A stretch of DNA of 64,000 nt, taken from positions 1,705,001 through 1,769,000 of the forward strand of contig NC_092574.1 of NCBI RefSeq assembly GCF_037975245.1. The letters run 5' to 3'. The DNA comes from Apostichopus japonicus (taxonomy: Eukaryota; Echinodermata; Holothuroidea; Aspidochirotida; Stichopodidae). Position numbers and translations under genes: made by a program. Below the pieces are notes generated by a model. That model did not search any database. It was not told where the DNA came from and saw only the letters and a list, made by a program, of their open reading frames with translations. Positions 38,100-51,368 of the stretch are shown in pieces (within the stretch, counting starts at the first letter, position 1; each line of letters begins with the position of its first letter).

Positions 38100-41000
38100 A
38101 TATCTTACGGATGGGACATTAAATTACATCAGGCGTGTATAACATTATTTAAGTTGTTGTTTTTTTGCAATATCAAGGTGCAGTTGTACTAAACATGTTT
38201 CTTCCTTATTGTGCAGGTGTTTTAACTGCCTGTTTAGACCCCCAACCCACTATATATGCACTGACATTTAGAAATAGGTTTCGATAAAAAGAATGTTTCT
38301 TGTTACACAAAATAATCGGTCAGCCTCCGATTGTTCATATCACACCCAGAACATTTTCCTCAAAAACCGGTAAACATCTTGTTAAAGTTAAGGGGTTTGC
38401 TCCTATGCCTCGAGAGTGCTCGCTGAGCAGAATGCTATGTGGTAGAGATTGCAGCGTTAAGAAGAACAAGATTCTTTCTGTATATAGTGTTATGTTAAAG
38501 AAGGGTTGAAACAGCTTGACCAGTATAAAGCCTGTGCTGATATGAATTATGAATGATCTAACATGATAGGCCAACAGACGAGCCTGTTAACAAATGTATT
38601 GGTGTGCAAAATGGAGACAATATCTTACCCAACCTGGAAAGTGTTTCGCGTGGCCCATCATAACGTACATTTGTGCTGGTTGGAATGCAACTGTTTCATA
38701 TACCGGTACGTGTCTTTTAAGGCGTTGCATATATGAGTCTGCACAGTTTTAGTAAAGAAACTACAGACACATAAGAACATTGCAACGTTAAGATGTTGTA
38801 GGATATATATGGGTCCCCCCCCCCCCGGAACTACGATCAATGTTCATTGCCAATGTTACCCCCGCTGCATAAACTATGAAAAACTAGATTTTAAAGTCAC
38901 TAGATATTTTCCTTTTGTACCTTCAGCGTTAAGACTAATAAAGTAAGCAGGTTATTGGGTTAGATTGGTTACGCGCTATAACCATGGATAGAAAAGCGAA
39001 TCATGTTCTGTTTGAATAATTCTGTTCACATATCATTGCAATTAATTTACTTCTGATAAAGGGATCGTTATTTAGGCCACTCTAACCGTTTGAAGATGTA
39101 TACGTTACAATAATAGCTCAACAAACTTGAATATGTATTACCTGGAGCTAGGATTGTATGTGTGAAGCCTGAAAATGGGAAGAAAATGCTACATGTATTG
39201 CTTAACTAACTATAAAAGATAATTCCATTGACTAGTCTTTGTAATTAACTTTGTTGTTGAATAAAAAGCTTTAACTCATTCCATGAATATACAATGTATT
39301 GTGTGAAAACATGTATGATAGCTTCGTGATGTGCCGAACTCCCCCCCCCCCCCCCCCTTCAAGAGCTTAGAATGTTCTTGCTCCGTTTGAGAGATCTCGT
39401 AGTTTGAAAGTCTTGTCTGGGGTTTCCATTTTCTAAATCAGTTACGTCATAGTGCCAATAGGATCTGAAATATTTACATTTGTTTCCGTTTCCTATTTTC
39501 AAGGTAGAATGAGTTGATAGTGTTGACAATGGAAGTAATGGCATCACTAGGTCGTCTTAAGCTATTTTTTAAGCCAGCAATTGCGAAACCCATCTCCATT
39601 TCAGATAATAACATTGTAATAAATATAGAGAAACATGAAAATTTAGTGGCTTAATAATTCCACATTTAGACTTGTTCAATTCTTCAGCATTGTTTGTGAA
39701 GAAGCGTTAATGCTCTATGGAAGGAAGAAGTGAGCTATACGATACTCTATAGTTGCAGTGGTGAAGATGTCCTTTCTTTTTGCAAAACGTTCTTCATTTG
39801 AATGCTGAAAGTAAATACATATATGATACGTGTAATAATGGTTTGTGGTTTATATGTGTTACATGAAAGTGAAGAAGGTCATGGGTCGTTTAGTGAAGAA
39901 CGGAAATAAGTAAACTGTGTCCATGGCAATCATTTTTGGCCGGCAATATTCCAAGATATGTTGTTTGGCCATATTTTGGTATACAAAACGTTGACATTAC
40001 CTGACCTCAAGAAGCACTAAGCGTTATGAAAGTTGTAAGGTATGTTTTTTAACTTAATATTTCAACAAAGTCGCTACTTACGAAATGCTGAAATATTCAT
40101 AGCTCATACTCGGCAGTTTTCTAGCGAAAGCTTTCCGCATCAACTTACAGAAGGAACAAATATCCCGACTAAAAGGTTCTCTTTTGGGAGAGACTTCTTG
40201 TCTTTAGTTTGATATTTTGAGGCAAGGATTGTGGAAAATTAATCCTGCGATTAGTGAAACATCTCTCAACTGTCAACTCTCTTCACGTGGATGTTACAAC
40301 GCTGATATAAATATTTTAGTGGCACACTATGCCTCCAAGTCTACAGACTATTAAGGAAAGCTGAGCCGAAACCGAGCGAGTTAAAGAGGAATTTGTGTTT
40401 AGCTGAGGATTATTTCAAGACTAGTGTGTTTTATGGAAGATAACGCTCAATTAAATGCATATATCAACTGGTATGATATTCATTGGTTACAAATAATTAA
40501 CGAGCATTGTGTAACGAAAGTGCGCTTAGGGTTAGTTCACAGGGCTATTTTGAAAGCAGTATTCGACTTATATACACAATTGTCAATTCAACATTTGGGT
40601 ATGCACAGCGTTGAATAAAGTTGTGAAGAAACAATAAACCTATGATTTCTTCCGTTGATTGTGTCTCAAGTTACCCTTTTGGTTGTATCATGGAGGTAAA
40701 AACAGACCTCCATGGTTGTATGTATACGGTTAGCAACAAGTAAACGATATACAATACAATGCAAAGTCAGCAATCGAAGTCATAAAATAAATTAAAATAA
40801 AATAAAGACAAATATATATTTCCAATTTGCGTCATTGCTAGCCTCTGACGCAATGCCATCTGCTTAAACATATATAGCTGTGTGTTCTGAGAAAACGGCT
40901 GAAGTTCACCAATGAATATAGGGCCTATATCTATGCTTCATAGTTTCCTTGATAGGGAATTTCACATATATTATATTGATTTTATAGGTCTTGTTTATTC

Positions 41001-42170
41001 TAAAGTTAATATGGAGAATTTGGGACCCTTTATTCCGATTGTCCCGTCTCATATGATTATGAATTCGATGACAGTTAAGACAAAGACAATGGTTTTAATA
41101 TATTTTGTGCTGATTTGAAGTATTCCAGAACTTTGATTTGGACTGTAACTTGTACAACCCAACTACACAGGTAAAATGAATGATAAAGCATATCCGTGTG
41201 GTATCCCGATGTAACAAAATTTTCACGGAAATACCTTAGGTATAGGCAATATAAGTTAGAAATTAGTAAATTAGTGATGACAATGTATATACACACACAG
41301 TCTATTGTTGAGAAGGTAGTAGGCATTGTCCAATTCGAGATTCTAAGTCACAAATTGCATCACTACGCTGATAGCATGAGCCGATCGTAATTATAGCATG
41401 TATACATAACGGGCTAAGATGTTCGAATATTGAACACTTGCACACAAACATGACTATAATATAAGAACCATTGGGCATTTAATTGATCTCGACACTTGTC
41501 TTAATTTATCATGGGTAAGTATAAGCTCAGCATTGTCCTGTGCTTATTCAGTTAGCGTTACCAAAGCGTACTATAGGCCTCCTACATATATAGGACTACA
41601 TCGTCCTTTTGGAAATAGATATTTTCTTCGTTTATGTATACAGACAGCTTAACGGGTAAATCACACTATAGTTCCTGGAATCTTGAAGTCACACTTGCTG
41701 ATGTTAATGTTAGTTTGGATTGTGATACCACATAATGTATGTTGATAGAGAAAATACAATTGGAAAATATTCGTCCACAGGCTTCACTAGTGAGGTATAT
41801 GCGAAGGATACCAAACCATGCAGTTAGATTGCTGTTATGGTATTTTACAATTAATATTGTACAATTTTCTCTACGACAAAGTTACATATCAAATGTATCT
41901 GATCATGAATATTAATAAACAATTTAAAAATAACATTCATTGTCGCTATTATGTGTTGCTTTGTTAGTCTCATATATCGGGATTCACAACGACGCTCTTT
42001 GCTGAGGCTGATTTTCCCATTGAAAATATTCAATGACAAATTCCGTAAGTATATATAATATCCAGGTGTCCAAGTTGATAGGAGTGGCGCAAGCATCTGT
42101 GATGTAGGGAATTCTATTAAAGAAAGAGTGTGGGGCTGGTTGCTAGACATATACTGTTCTCCAGCTTTTG
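38100..42170. other. Gene-free AT-rich DNA
   Basis: No coding or structured element recognised apart from C homopolymers near 38815 and 39341. Confidence 0.5.
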
Positions 42171-42214
42171 TCAACTTTCATTCCGTAAGTAAAAAAAGGT
42201 AACAAATAAAACAC

Positions 42215-43248
42215 ACTTACACAAACAAACAAAGAGCAAACCTAAATACATATATACATACAAACAAACAAAAACAAACCTAACTACATATATACATACA
42301 AACAGACAAAACAAACCTAAATACATATATACATACAAACAAACAATGAACAAACCTAAATACATATATACATACATACAAACAAACAAAAACAAACCTA
42401 AATACATATATACATACAAAAAAACAAAAACAAACCTAAATACATATATACATACAAACAAACAAAGAGCAAACCTAAATACATATATACATACAAACAA
42501 ACAAAGAACAAACCTAACTACATATATACATACAAACAAACAAAAAACAAACCTAAATACATATATACATACAAACAAACAAAAAACAAACCTAAATACA
42601 TATATACATACAAACAAACAAAAACAAACCTAAATACATATATACATACAAACAAACAAAGAGCAAACCTAAATACATATATACATACAAACAAACAATG
42701 AACAAACCTAACTACATATATACATACAAACAAACAAAGAACAAACCTAAATACATATATACATACAAACAAACAAAAAACAAACCTAAATACATATATA
42801 CATACAAACAAACAATGAACAAACCTAAATACATATATACATACAAACAAACAAAAACAAACCTAAATACATATATACATACAAACAAACAAAAACAAAC
42901 CTAAATACATATATACATACAAACAAACAAAGAGCAAACCTAAATACATATATACATACAAACAAACAATGAACAAACCTAACTACATATATACATACAA
43001 ACAAACAAAAACAAACCTAAATACATATATACATACAAACAAACAAAGAGCAAACCTAAATACATATATACATACAAACAAACAAAAACAAACTTAAATA
43101 CATATATACATACAAACAAACAAAGAGCAAACCTAAATACATATATACATACAAACAAACCTAAATACATATATACATACACACAAACCTAAATACATAT
43201 ATACATACAAACAAACCTAAATACATATATACATACAAACAAACAAAA
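42215..43248. repeat. 27-copy minisatellite, unit about 37-39 bp
   Basis: A tandem array of CAAACCTAAATACATATATA followed by CATACAAACAAACAAA plus a variable AAAAC, AGAG or ATGA link; 27 copies were counted by the ACCTAA core. The commonest unit is 39 bp (13 codons), so long frames stay open on both strands. The minus strand gives 110- and 148-residue hydrophobic frames with a 13-residue repeat (FVCIYVFRFVFCL) and the plus strand gives Tyr/Thr/Lys repeats. These frames are by-products of the repeat. The last four copies are shorter because they lack the link. Confidence 0.95.
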
Positions 43249-43689
43249 AGGGCGTACCCTCCTTCACAGGCTTGAATTATGTCATTGGCTGAATAAACAG
43301 ATAATATGACAGTTTCAGTAAGGATTCAATCACCAAGAAAGTTGTACACGAAAGACATTACAAAATATAGACATGCTTAAAGCCTTGCCGAAACTAGACA
43401 TTAATTCACGCAAATCTTGCATCTTGTGAGGCCTTTTGTCCCGTAGTGACCACCAACTTGACTTGACGTCCGTCGACTTGGGGTCACTTTGATCGAATTT
43501 GAGAATTTTCAATTTACGCGCAAGTCATCATCACTAGTAAACTCAGGTCCAACTTGTCACAAAGTATGTCTAATAGGGAGCATTGATATGGCTTTCCATG
43601 ATAACTAAATAGGTTGACTTGTCAGCAAACTTACGTCTCGATTGGCCACATATGTGTGAACTGTTGTCGACTAGCGTTTTGTTTGACCA

Positions 43690-43840
43690 CGGTTTAATGA
43701 TATGAGATTGAGCCATGAGTCACATGACTTACAGAAAATCGTTTGCATGTCTGTCAGTGTAAAAGATACACGTACCAAACCTGAGATAAAAAGATAGGTA
43801 CGACTTGTTCAACTGAAGTGATGACGTCATCAAATATGGT
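43690..43840 (+). repeat. Dispersed single copy of the CRE-bearing repeat
   Basis: The sequence matches the unit at 6823-7330 in order: GTCACATGACTTACAG, GTCTGTCAGTGTAAAAGATA, CACGTACCAAACCTG, then GTGATGACGTCATCA. The perfect CRE palindrome is at 43822-43829. The divergence shows an old dispersed copy of the same family. Confidence 0.7.
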
Positions 43841-43989
43841 GAATGTATGGGCAGGATTACGTTAATACACTTTATTGCCATTTATTGTTCATATTTTAAA
43901 ATTCCTACTTCGCCACTTGTATCTTGTAAAATAATAAAGACATAAAAACAACTTTTCTATGTCAATTGCTGGTGACGTTATCTATACTT

Positions 43990-44540
43990 TTTCATTTCAA
44001 AAATGTGATCGTAAAACGGAACATCTTTGATATGAAACTGTCACATTACGAGATACCTCTTGAAGTTCTTGGAATAAAACTTCGAAATGATGACATACAA
44101 GATCACCACTTCGAGAATATGAAGTGAAACATTAAAATGTTGACAGAAAGAAAAGGAACTTTGCGATATAAGGGGTCAAAATTCTGACAATAGGACGTCG
44201 CAATTTTACGATGAGACATCATATTTTCGGAAAGACCAAAAAAATTACGTGAAAAAAAGACGAAATGTTAAGATATAACGTCAGCATGCTGACATACAAT
44301 GTCAAAATTTCAGTCCTCAAAATTCTGGAAAAACGTCACATCTTTATAAAGCTGCAAAATTACGAGAAAATCGTCGAACTTCTATAAGACAAAATTCAAA
44401 GTGTTGACAAAAAACATTAACAGAAAAAATGATAAATAACGAGAAAAAATGTCAAAATTCTGACATAAAATGTCAAACGATAAAACATCGAATTTATGAC
44501 GTCGAATTTTTAAAATAAAACGTTGAAAAATGTTAAAAAC
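43990..44540. repeat. Degenerate short-period repeat (AAATTCTGACATAAAACGTC type)
   Basis: About 550 bases of loosely repeated 20-25 base phrases such as TCAAAATTCTGACATAAAAT, GTCGCAATTTTACGA and CGTCGAACTTCTATAAGAC. The style is that of the degenerate simple arrays seen in several animal genomes. No ORF. Confidence 0.65.
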
Positions 44541-44912
44541 CAAAGGCGGGTGTGATCCCTGAGTCGTTGAAGCTGACTTTCATGTATAGCATGGTCTGGG
44601 GGTCATCCCAATGGGAAAGAAATTGGACCTGAAATTGTGCATTCTGTGGCACAATTAGGCTATAAATTAGGTCTAAACGCAAGGCTGTGCTAATAACTAA
44701 TTTATTTATATGGTCGGGGTTAATTGGAGAGAAGAAGTGTACACCTCTCTGGATCCACGCCTGTTACTGTGGAATGGCCACACCGCTGGCTGCAGAGTCT
44801 CATATTTTGAAAGTTTAGGATAGGCCACCATCTAACACTTATGGCTACATAAAAACTTGCCTGTTTATACCAAGAGACCAGGATACTAGCGCTTGCTACG
44901 TTCTTCTTCTGA

Positions 44913-45330
44913 CAAATCCTTCTTGTACCACCAGTAAGGAAGACAATTGGCGAACAAGCATTCAGTTACATTGGTCCAAAGCTATGGAATGATTTGCCAA
45001 AAGACAGGACCAGTCCAACGCTGCCAATTTATAAATGTCGTTTGAAGACGTATTTTTTTAAAGTTATTTTACGTAATATTACCTTTTTATAATCTCTTTT
45101 TTGTTATAACCTCTTATTGTACTTTTATAACCTCCTATTGTATTTTTAATAACCTCTTCCAGTTTTTTACTTTTTTTGTGTTGGTATTTTAGAATTATTT
45201 TTAGTAGGTTATTATTTGTTTTCACTGTATTTATTTCCATTTTATCGTTTTTGTTTTTGTTTTTTTGTGAAGCGCTTTGATACTTTTTTTGTGATTTAGC
45301 GCTATATAAATAACGTATTTATTTATAATA
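44913..45330 (+). mobile_element. 3' end of a CR1/L2-like LINE (truncated)
   Basis: Plus-strand remnant of a non-LTR retrotransposon. A frame from 44913 to the stop at 45092 reads LLVPPVRKTIGEQAFSYIGP, then KLWNDLPKDR ... YKCRLKTYFFK. This is the characteristic C-terminal tail after the reverse transcriptase in CR1/L2-type LINEs (GxxxFS..GPxLWNxLP...FKxxLKTxxF). It is followed by a T-rich 3' UTR and the typical terminal GAAGCGCTTTGATAC ... TTTAGCGCTATATAAATAA hairpin. A stop at 44910 and the absence of RT motifs upstream show 5' truncation or decay. Confidence 0.85.
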
Positions 45331-46189
45331 CTTTGGTCAAAGTTGATATACATTTTGTTCAACGCCACCAGTATTTTCGAGTGTTACGAAAATCTGCCAG
45401 GGAAGTGGCAAGAAGACAACCTCTGAATAAGCAAGCTTCTTGCACATAAACTATCGGTGGTATATCTGACGATGTTCAAAGACCACAGAATGATATAATT
45501 TGGCCTAAGAGTTACCATCTGAGATGGTGAAATGTTTTGCGTAATCGTACGTCATCGAACATGTACACAGACAAACATATCAATTCCTTTCCGACAAAAC
45601 CGGGCGACCACCATTCTACCTGAAAGCCTTGTGGATAACCCCCTTATAAGATTTAGAAGTTACCGACAACTGTATCCCCGAAAAATGTCATGATTTATCA
45701 GACAAACCGAACAAGTTCCCGCACAATCGTGGCTATGGCTCGACGAAAAAGTTTTTTAAGGGAGTGCTGCCCCCCTCCCCTATAGTGACGCCCTTGTGGA
45801 AGTAGCAATTATGTACAGTTAGGTCCAAACGTTATTACACTTAGGATTTTATTATGTCCGACGGTTATTTTTTTTTAGGAATTTGATACACTAGGAAAAT
45901 TGATTATCTGTGTGCCTTCTATAGAAATCACAAGTGTAATATATTGCACTAAATGTAATTAACCCCGTGAATTAAGAATAGGTTAGTATCGCAAAGAATG
46001 CAAAATTAGGCAAATTTTGACTAAAAGGATTTTATAAAATCTCTTTCAGTTTACATCATGTTTATGATGGCATAATTACACATTCTTAATATTGGTCGAT
46101 ATATTATCGATGTTTATCCCTACTAAAACGTTTTCTAGTTGATACTTGTATCTTGTAAAAGTAAAGGAATAACTTTCTTTCTTCCTCAA

Positions 46190-46345
46190 GTCACATAACT
46201 GAAGACATTGTCATACTTAATTAGGATGTCTTTTCTATGTTAATGGCTGAGTTTCCCGAGTTTGTTAGTGTGAGCTAACGAAAATGTAAACAATTTCCTG
46301 TACGTTATGTTGTGATGACGTCATCACACTTGGTTATCATGTCTT
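46190..46345 (-). repeat. Dispersed copy of the CRE-bearing repeat, minus strand
   Basis: On the minus strand the sequence AAACAAGACATGATAACCA, followed by AGTGTGATGACGTCATCAC, aligns with the 6.4-7.3 kb family. The CRE palindrome TGACGTCA is at 46316-46323. Boundaries are approximate. Confidence 0.55.
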
Positions 46346-48601
46346 GTTTATTGTTTATTTTGTTTTAACTAACATGTTTTCCAAATTTCTGGCACCCAAT
46401 GACTTATTACCTTTAGACCCAAATCACAATTAACAGTTTTGATTACATTCAGGACATCTTATCAAATAGGTATCTTTCTGAATCCTAATGGTTAACAGGG
46501 GTACCATAGATTCTTGTCTAAGTATAATTCATGTGTCACGTATGATATGGGAGCTGTGGAGGGGCGGGTGATCTTATGGCAGTATTTCTAACAAAAATAA
46601 ACTTTCGGCCTTCACCAGAGACTTGTAACCTTATTTTTCCACCTCGTATAGCTACAGCGATATCGATAGGAACTTCGAAACACATCGACAACTAGCCGCT
46701 AGCCCTGGAAAGCCATATATAGGTTAAGGTTATCATTCGACGATTTTATGGTAACTGCTTTGTCCTGATCCTCAAATCATGAAACAGTCCTTTTATGTGC
46801 CAATATTACTGTTTAAGTGACAAGCGAATAAGAACGGGTTCAATATCGATGTACCGTACTCTGCATTCACCGTCCATTGTGATCACGTAAACAGCCTCTC
46901 CAAAAGGCGATATACTTACTTATGAAAACATAGCCTATAATTGCTTTGATAACAAAGTATCCGATTGACTTCAGTTCTTATACGTCATGAAAATCTTGCA
47001 AGACGCACTCACGACCCAGGTATTAAACTAAACTACGGAGAAGTTTTGCCTAAACCACTCCCGTTTTCATACTGAACCTGCTGAAATGACACAGGGTGTC
47101 AGGTTAAAGGTAGCCACAATGAATTGTCACTACCCAACCACTCATATTAATCTGGTAGACGTAGCCACTTAGAAGTAAATGGCAGTGTTGGACCTTCTAT
47201 TATTAACCGAGCTATCAACATCGAGATGGTCGCTTGTTGCACGTGGCGTCCCGTCTCTCCCGCATAGTATCGCTACAATCCACCGAGCGGCGCAGCTGTT
47301 TCGTAACGGCCTCAGGAACGAGTCGAAAGGAACTATTTGGTATTCAAATCATTGTCTATTATACCATCCCACATACGGCTGGTACCATTCCGCTCGATTT
47401 AACTCCCAGTTAGAGCTTACTTTCATAATTCTCAATGGAAGTAATAACTTTCAATGAAAAGGTGTAACGTGTGGCATATTTTGTATCTCCTAAATCCTTA
47501 CTCTGTTTCGCTGTGTTAACGGCTAATAACACGGTAGACTTGTTACGAGCAGTTTGGCCTTTTGATTCTATGTTCGTTGATTTTGGTAGTTTGTCATTTG
47601 TAAGATCAATAACCCTATAAGTCAACTACTGTTACATAATGCTGTGGTTGCAGAAGTGTGTCATATATATATATATATATATATATATCAGCAGGATATG
47701 AGTCCAATACTGTCACTATACGAAGAAAACATACCATCATCTGCATAAACTTGTAAAAACTCTTTCCCGAGTCTACTCGAGTTCGCGAAAGAAAATGTGG
47801 CGGGTCACGGTGATGAACAGATTTCTCGTTGTTTCTGTGATTACTTGCTTTTTACATTATGGAGCACTATTTCCCCTATCAGGCAAAACGCTGGGCTTGT
47901 CCAGGTTTCGGAAGTCTCATGTGAATGCAAATATTAAATGCAGTATACACTGTTGTGGATATCCGAAGACTTAATTACCATTGTACAGTTACATTTTCCA
48001 GATATTTCTGAACGACACCTAACATAAAATATAGACGAATATCAACAGAATTCCCGATTTATGTTCAGAGTTGCAATCATCCAACATGTATACGAGCAGG
48101 TGCTTGAATGAAAAAACGTGTTTACAAGAGTTAAAGGTAGATGAGCAATACGTATATCGAGGAAGCTCTCCATACATAAACCCTAACAAAGACAACATAT
48201 ATGCTTATAGTTTACGGAATATTTCTCTATCATTCAAGAGTATAAAATGCTGAAAGACATCCATAAAAGCAAACTGAAATGAACACATGCTTTCGATAAC
48301 AAGATTGGGGCCAAATGGATCTTTATGAAAGTTTCCTCGAACAAGCATTTACACCCTTTATCCTGTCGGAGAACAACCTGCTACTCTTGAGGAAAATAAA
48401 CCCATACTTTTCTTCATTCCCTCGTATTTCTGTCTTAAAAATCAGACGGAATGTGTGTAGGCCTACTCGATGGCTCGTTTAGAGTCTATACCGGGAAGTC
48501 TCCGCTTAAGTGATAAAAGGAAAACAGCTTAAGCAAACAGAGACTTAAAGCTCTTGCTTTGTATGAAGTTACACTGTCTCAACCCCTCGGGGTGAGTTCT
48601 T

Positions 48602-48682
48602 GTATGTATAAATATATACATATATATCTATATCTATAAATATATATATATATATATATTTATTTATATATATATATATATA
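48602..48682. repeat. TA-rich microsatellite
   Basis: Interrupted TATATA/TATCTA/TATTTA run. Shorter TA runs also lie at 9042-9122, 47662-47688 and 53178-53206. Confidence 0.9.
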
Positions 48683-49928
48683 CCGGTAGTTGAAAATATA
48701 GGCTTTACTTCATGGCAGTGTGTAACGCAAATATGAGATTGACATGGATATATATGTGTCCTTGTATAAGGTAAATGAACTTTCAAGTTAAAAGTGTATA
48801 ATGTAGGTTGAGGTAAACGTTATGTCTGTTTCACACATTCAACTTTTGCCCAATTTTCCACGGTTTGGGTCTCAATTGTATGCCACACGCGGAGGCACAT
48901 GGACACAAGGTCAAGCTAAATAGTACAAGGTCACCGAGTAGAATCTTTGATTTTTTTTTTGATATGACATAAACTCACCTTTTCGTTCCAATCCATGCTA
49001 TTCATTTCCTCTTTGTTGCTTGTGTTCTGACATCTTTGTTAGTTGTAATTAGACCGGGTGAATCGTCTCGCGGAGTTCATCAGAGAAACAACTAATTGTT
49101 CGCATCAAACTTAAGAGTATAGGCCTATATACACAGTCAAATCCGTGGCCAAATATATAGCCACAATTTTCAAGAACTTGACTTTTCGAGAACCATGACT
49201 GGTCCAGCTAAAACTTGGGTGTGAATTCCGAATCGTCGGCAGCGATAGATATGGCAACTTCAAACTCAGACGGTTCTATATATTAATAAAGAAATAAGTT
49301 ATTTGACATCAAAGAAGCTTAAATATAACGATCAACCGCAGTATGTAAAATCCTCCAAGCTGTCTTAACATTTGTAAAGTAGCAATATTATAAGTACTAC
49401 CTTTTGCACCTCATTTGCCTGTAAATAGCTAAATATTCAATTGCAATAAATCAAATTGAATTGAAATTGAAAAATAAGTCTACCTCTAATCATATTATAA
49501 TTATGTGTAATAGGATTTGGTAGGATCAAGTATGGGAGTCTTTGAGTTCTCTCCCAACAATTTTTTTTTTTTTTTAGGATCCACTAACACAGGTTGAATC
49601 AATCCCTTTTAAAGGAACTATGCCTACATATAGTAAAAATACGATTTGTCACCCCTATAACGTTGTACTGCTGCAAACAAAACTATGGAGAGCTTTCGTG
49701 GTTTCTATTTGCTAAATGCATATCACTTTATCATGTACAAGTTTGTACATTTATGTACGCAAAATGTTATCAGTTATCGGTTAGATCTAAGACTCATATC
49801 AGCTGTTTGTAAAACCTGTGGAGTCGACGTACACAGACAGCGTTGTTATGGTGTTATAAATACCCTATACTGACGTTGTTTGAGTGATTTACTGATTACT
49901 GATTTACTGACGTTGTTTGAGTGATTTA

Positions 49929-50212
49929 AGGCGGAGTGTATAGCCTAGTGGTTAACGCCGGCGTCTCCCAGTCATGAGATCCCCGGTTCGATTCCCCGCC
50001 GACAGCAATGTGTGTCGTCTGGCAAGGGTGTTGTTCAATAACAACTTCCTGACATGGACGTTAAATGAATGTGTGCCGAGAGATTGGCTTCGGTCAGCTT
50101 GCGAGTCTATAAGCCTCCATGGCTTCTTTCGCGAGTTCCTGCTTGCGGGAAGATCACATATACATACATACATACTTCAAGAAAATCTTAAAGAACTCAT
50201 GATTTGCCAACG
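49929..50212 (+). mobile_element. tRNA-derived SINE
   Basis: A tRNA-like head with a perfect Pol III A box (TAGCCTAGTGG, 49941-49951) and a perfect B box (GGTTCGATTCC, 49985-49995), followed by unrelated body sequence. The T stem and acceptor stem do not pair properly, so it is not a working tRNA gene. The 3' end is not clear; it probably stops before the insertion at 50224. A 23-bp direct repeat (ACTGACGTTGTTTGAGTGAT...) ends where the SINE starts. Confidence 0.7.
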
Positions 50213-50223
50213 TCTAGTCCGGT

Positions 50224-50387
50224 GTAGTATCTGTTCCCTTTCGAGGGGAATGGTGATGCACACCTGACGATGATCACACAGTCACAGTCCCAATGCAAGG
50301 GGACTGGGGTTCAGAAGCGGATCCGTCGTTCAGTAGTTTGGTTTTCGTGCCCAGGTTCTTTCCTGGGCGACTTTTTAAAAAAAAATA
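50224..50387 (+). mobile_element. Short retroposed insert with A-tail and 11-bp target duplication
   Basis: A 164-bp segment ending in TTTTTAAAAAAAAATA, flanked by the same 11 bases, TCTAGTCCGGT, at 50213-50223 and 50388-50398. A-tail plus target duplication suggests LINE-mediated insertion. The body (CTGTTCCCTTTCGAGGGGAA ... CAGTCCCAATGCAAGGGG) contains no clear Pol III boxes and is not recognised. Confidence 0.55.
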
Positions 50388-51368
50388 TCTAGTCCGGTAG
50401 CACATTTCAACCAATTAGAATCATTGTAACATTTCCTGAAAGATGACTTCTCTTTCTCTTCAAATCCGTTTGAAGGAAATCAATAGTCACTATTATGACT
50501 ATAATAGTCAATATTATGACTATAATATCAATAGTCACTATTAATCAGGAGAGGATCAACGCCGTCGAACCAACACTATAATTATGGGTTGCAATAAACA
50601 TGGTTAATCGTGCAAATTGAATATGGAAGTCGACTTACATGCATGGTATGGATCAGTCTTTCTCTTTAAACTCCAAAGCCCACAGTCTTTGAATGTAAGA
50701 AAGTTACATCATTGGAAGATAACGCTTTAACAAATCATTTTCCGTTTCAAGCTAAGAAACAAAGAAAGTCTTAGATGTGAAACGGCAAGTTGAAGTTGGG
50801 TCTCTATGATGAAACCACATAGGAAGCTGAAGAGACATGTCTCGCTTCAGCTCATTACCGCACGGGTAAGAGCGAACGAATTAATATGTAAATTCATCTA
50901 AAACTTAAAACTTTATAGAATATAGGATTTGAAATTCCAATGATGTAGTGAGATATCAATCCGAATAGTTTCTTGACGTCAGCTACTCGTATACAAGGTT
51001 ACGTAGTTGTCCACTGCCTAAGGTATTGTGTCACACAATCCAAAATGGCGTTGAATAATTCGTCAATTAGACTTTTGTGACAAGTTCGTTCTAAGAGTGT
51101 GATCCCTCTACGACATGTTAAAGTCAGTGCTTGAAATTATGTGTAACGTAAGTCGAACAAACAGCGTCTCATCAATGTAAATATATAATCATAGTATTAT
51201 CCTTTAAACAGAAAATCAGTATATTCTAAAGAAATATGGCACATTTTTAAGTGATAGTTACATATACAACCAAGAAAGAAAAAGAACGAGAGGTGTTTCT
51301 GTATGAATTTTGCTATTCGTTGAGTTTAACATTGACGAGCACGTCAGTTTCTGTGATAAGGTCTTAAG

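Larger units (their letters stand above)
45331..49868. other. Gene-free DNA with one CpG-rich patch
   Basis: Mostly AT-rich, with a dispersed CRE-repeat copy at 46190-46345. A CpG-rich patch at about 47150-47420 carries a 92-codon plus-strand frame (47179-47457) with no recognised domain; it might be an exon, a promoter or a decayed element. A reverse hAT-like end (GTGACGCCCTTGTGG) near 45785 lacks a partner. Confidence 0.4.

Noticed and set aside
42171-42850. Long hydrophobic minus-strand frames as a membrane protein gene
   Set aside because: They arise from a 39-bp tandem repeat that is open on both strands, with no start context, splice sites or domain.
49929-50003. Functional tRNA gene
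   Set aside because: A and B boxes are perfect, but the acceptor and T stems do not pair; it is a SINE head.
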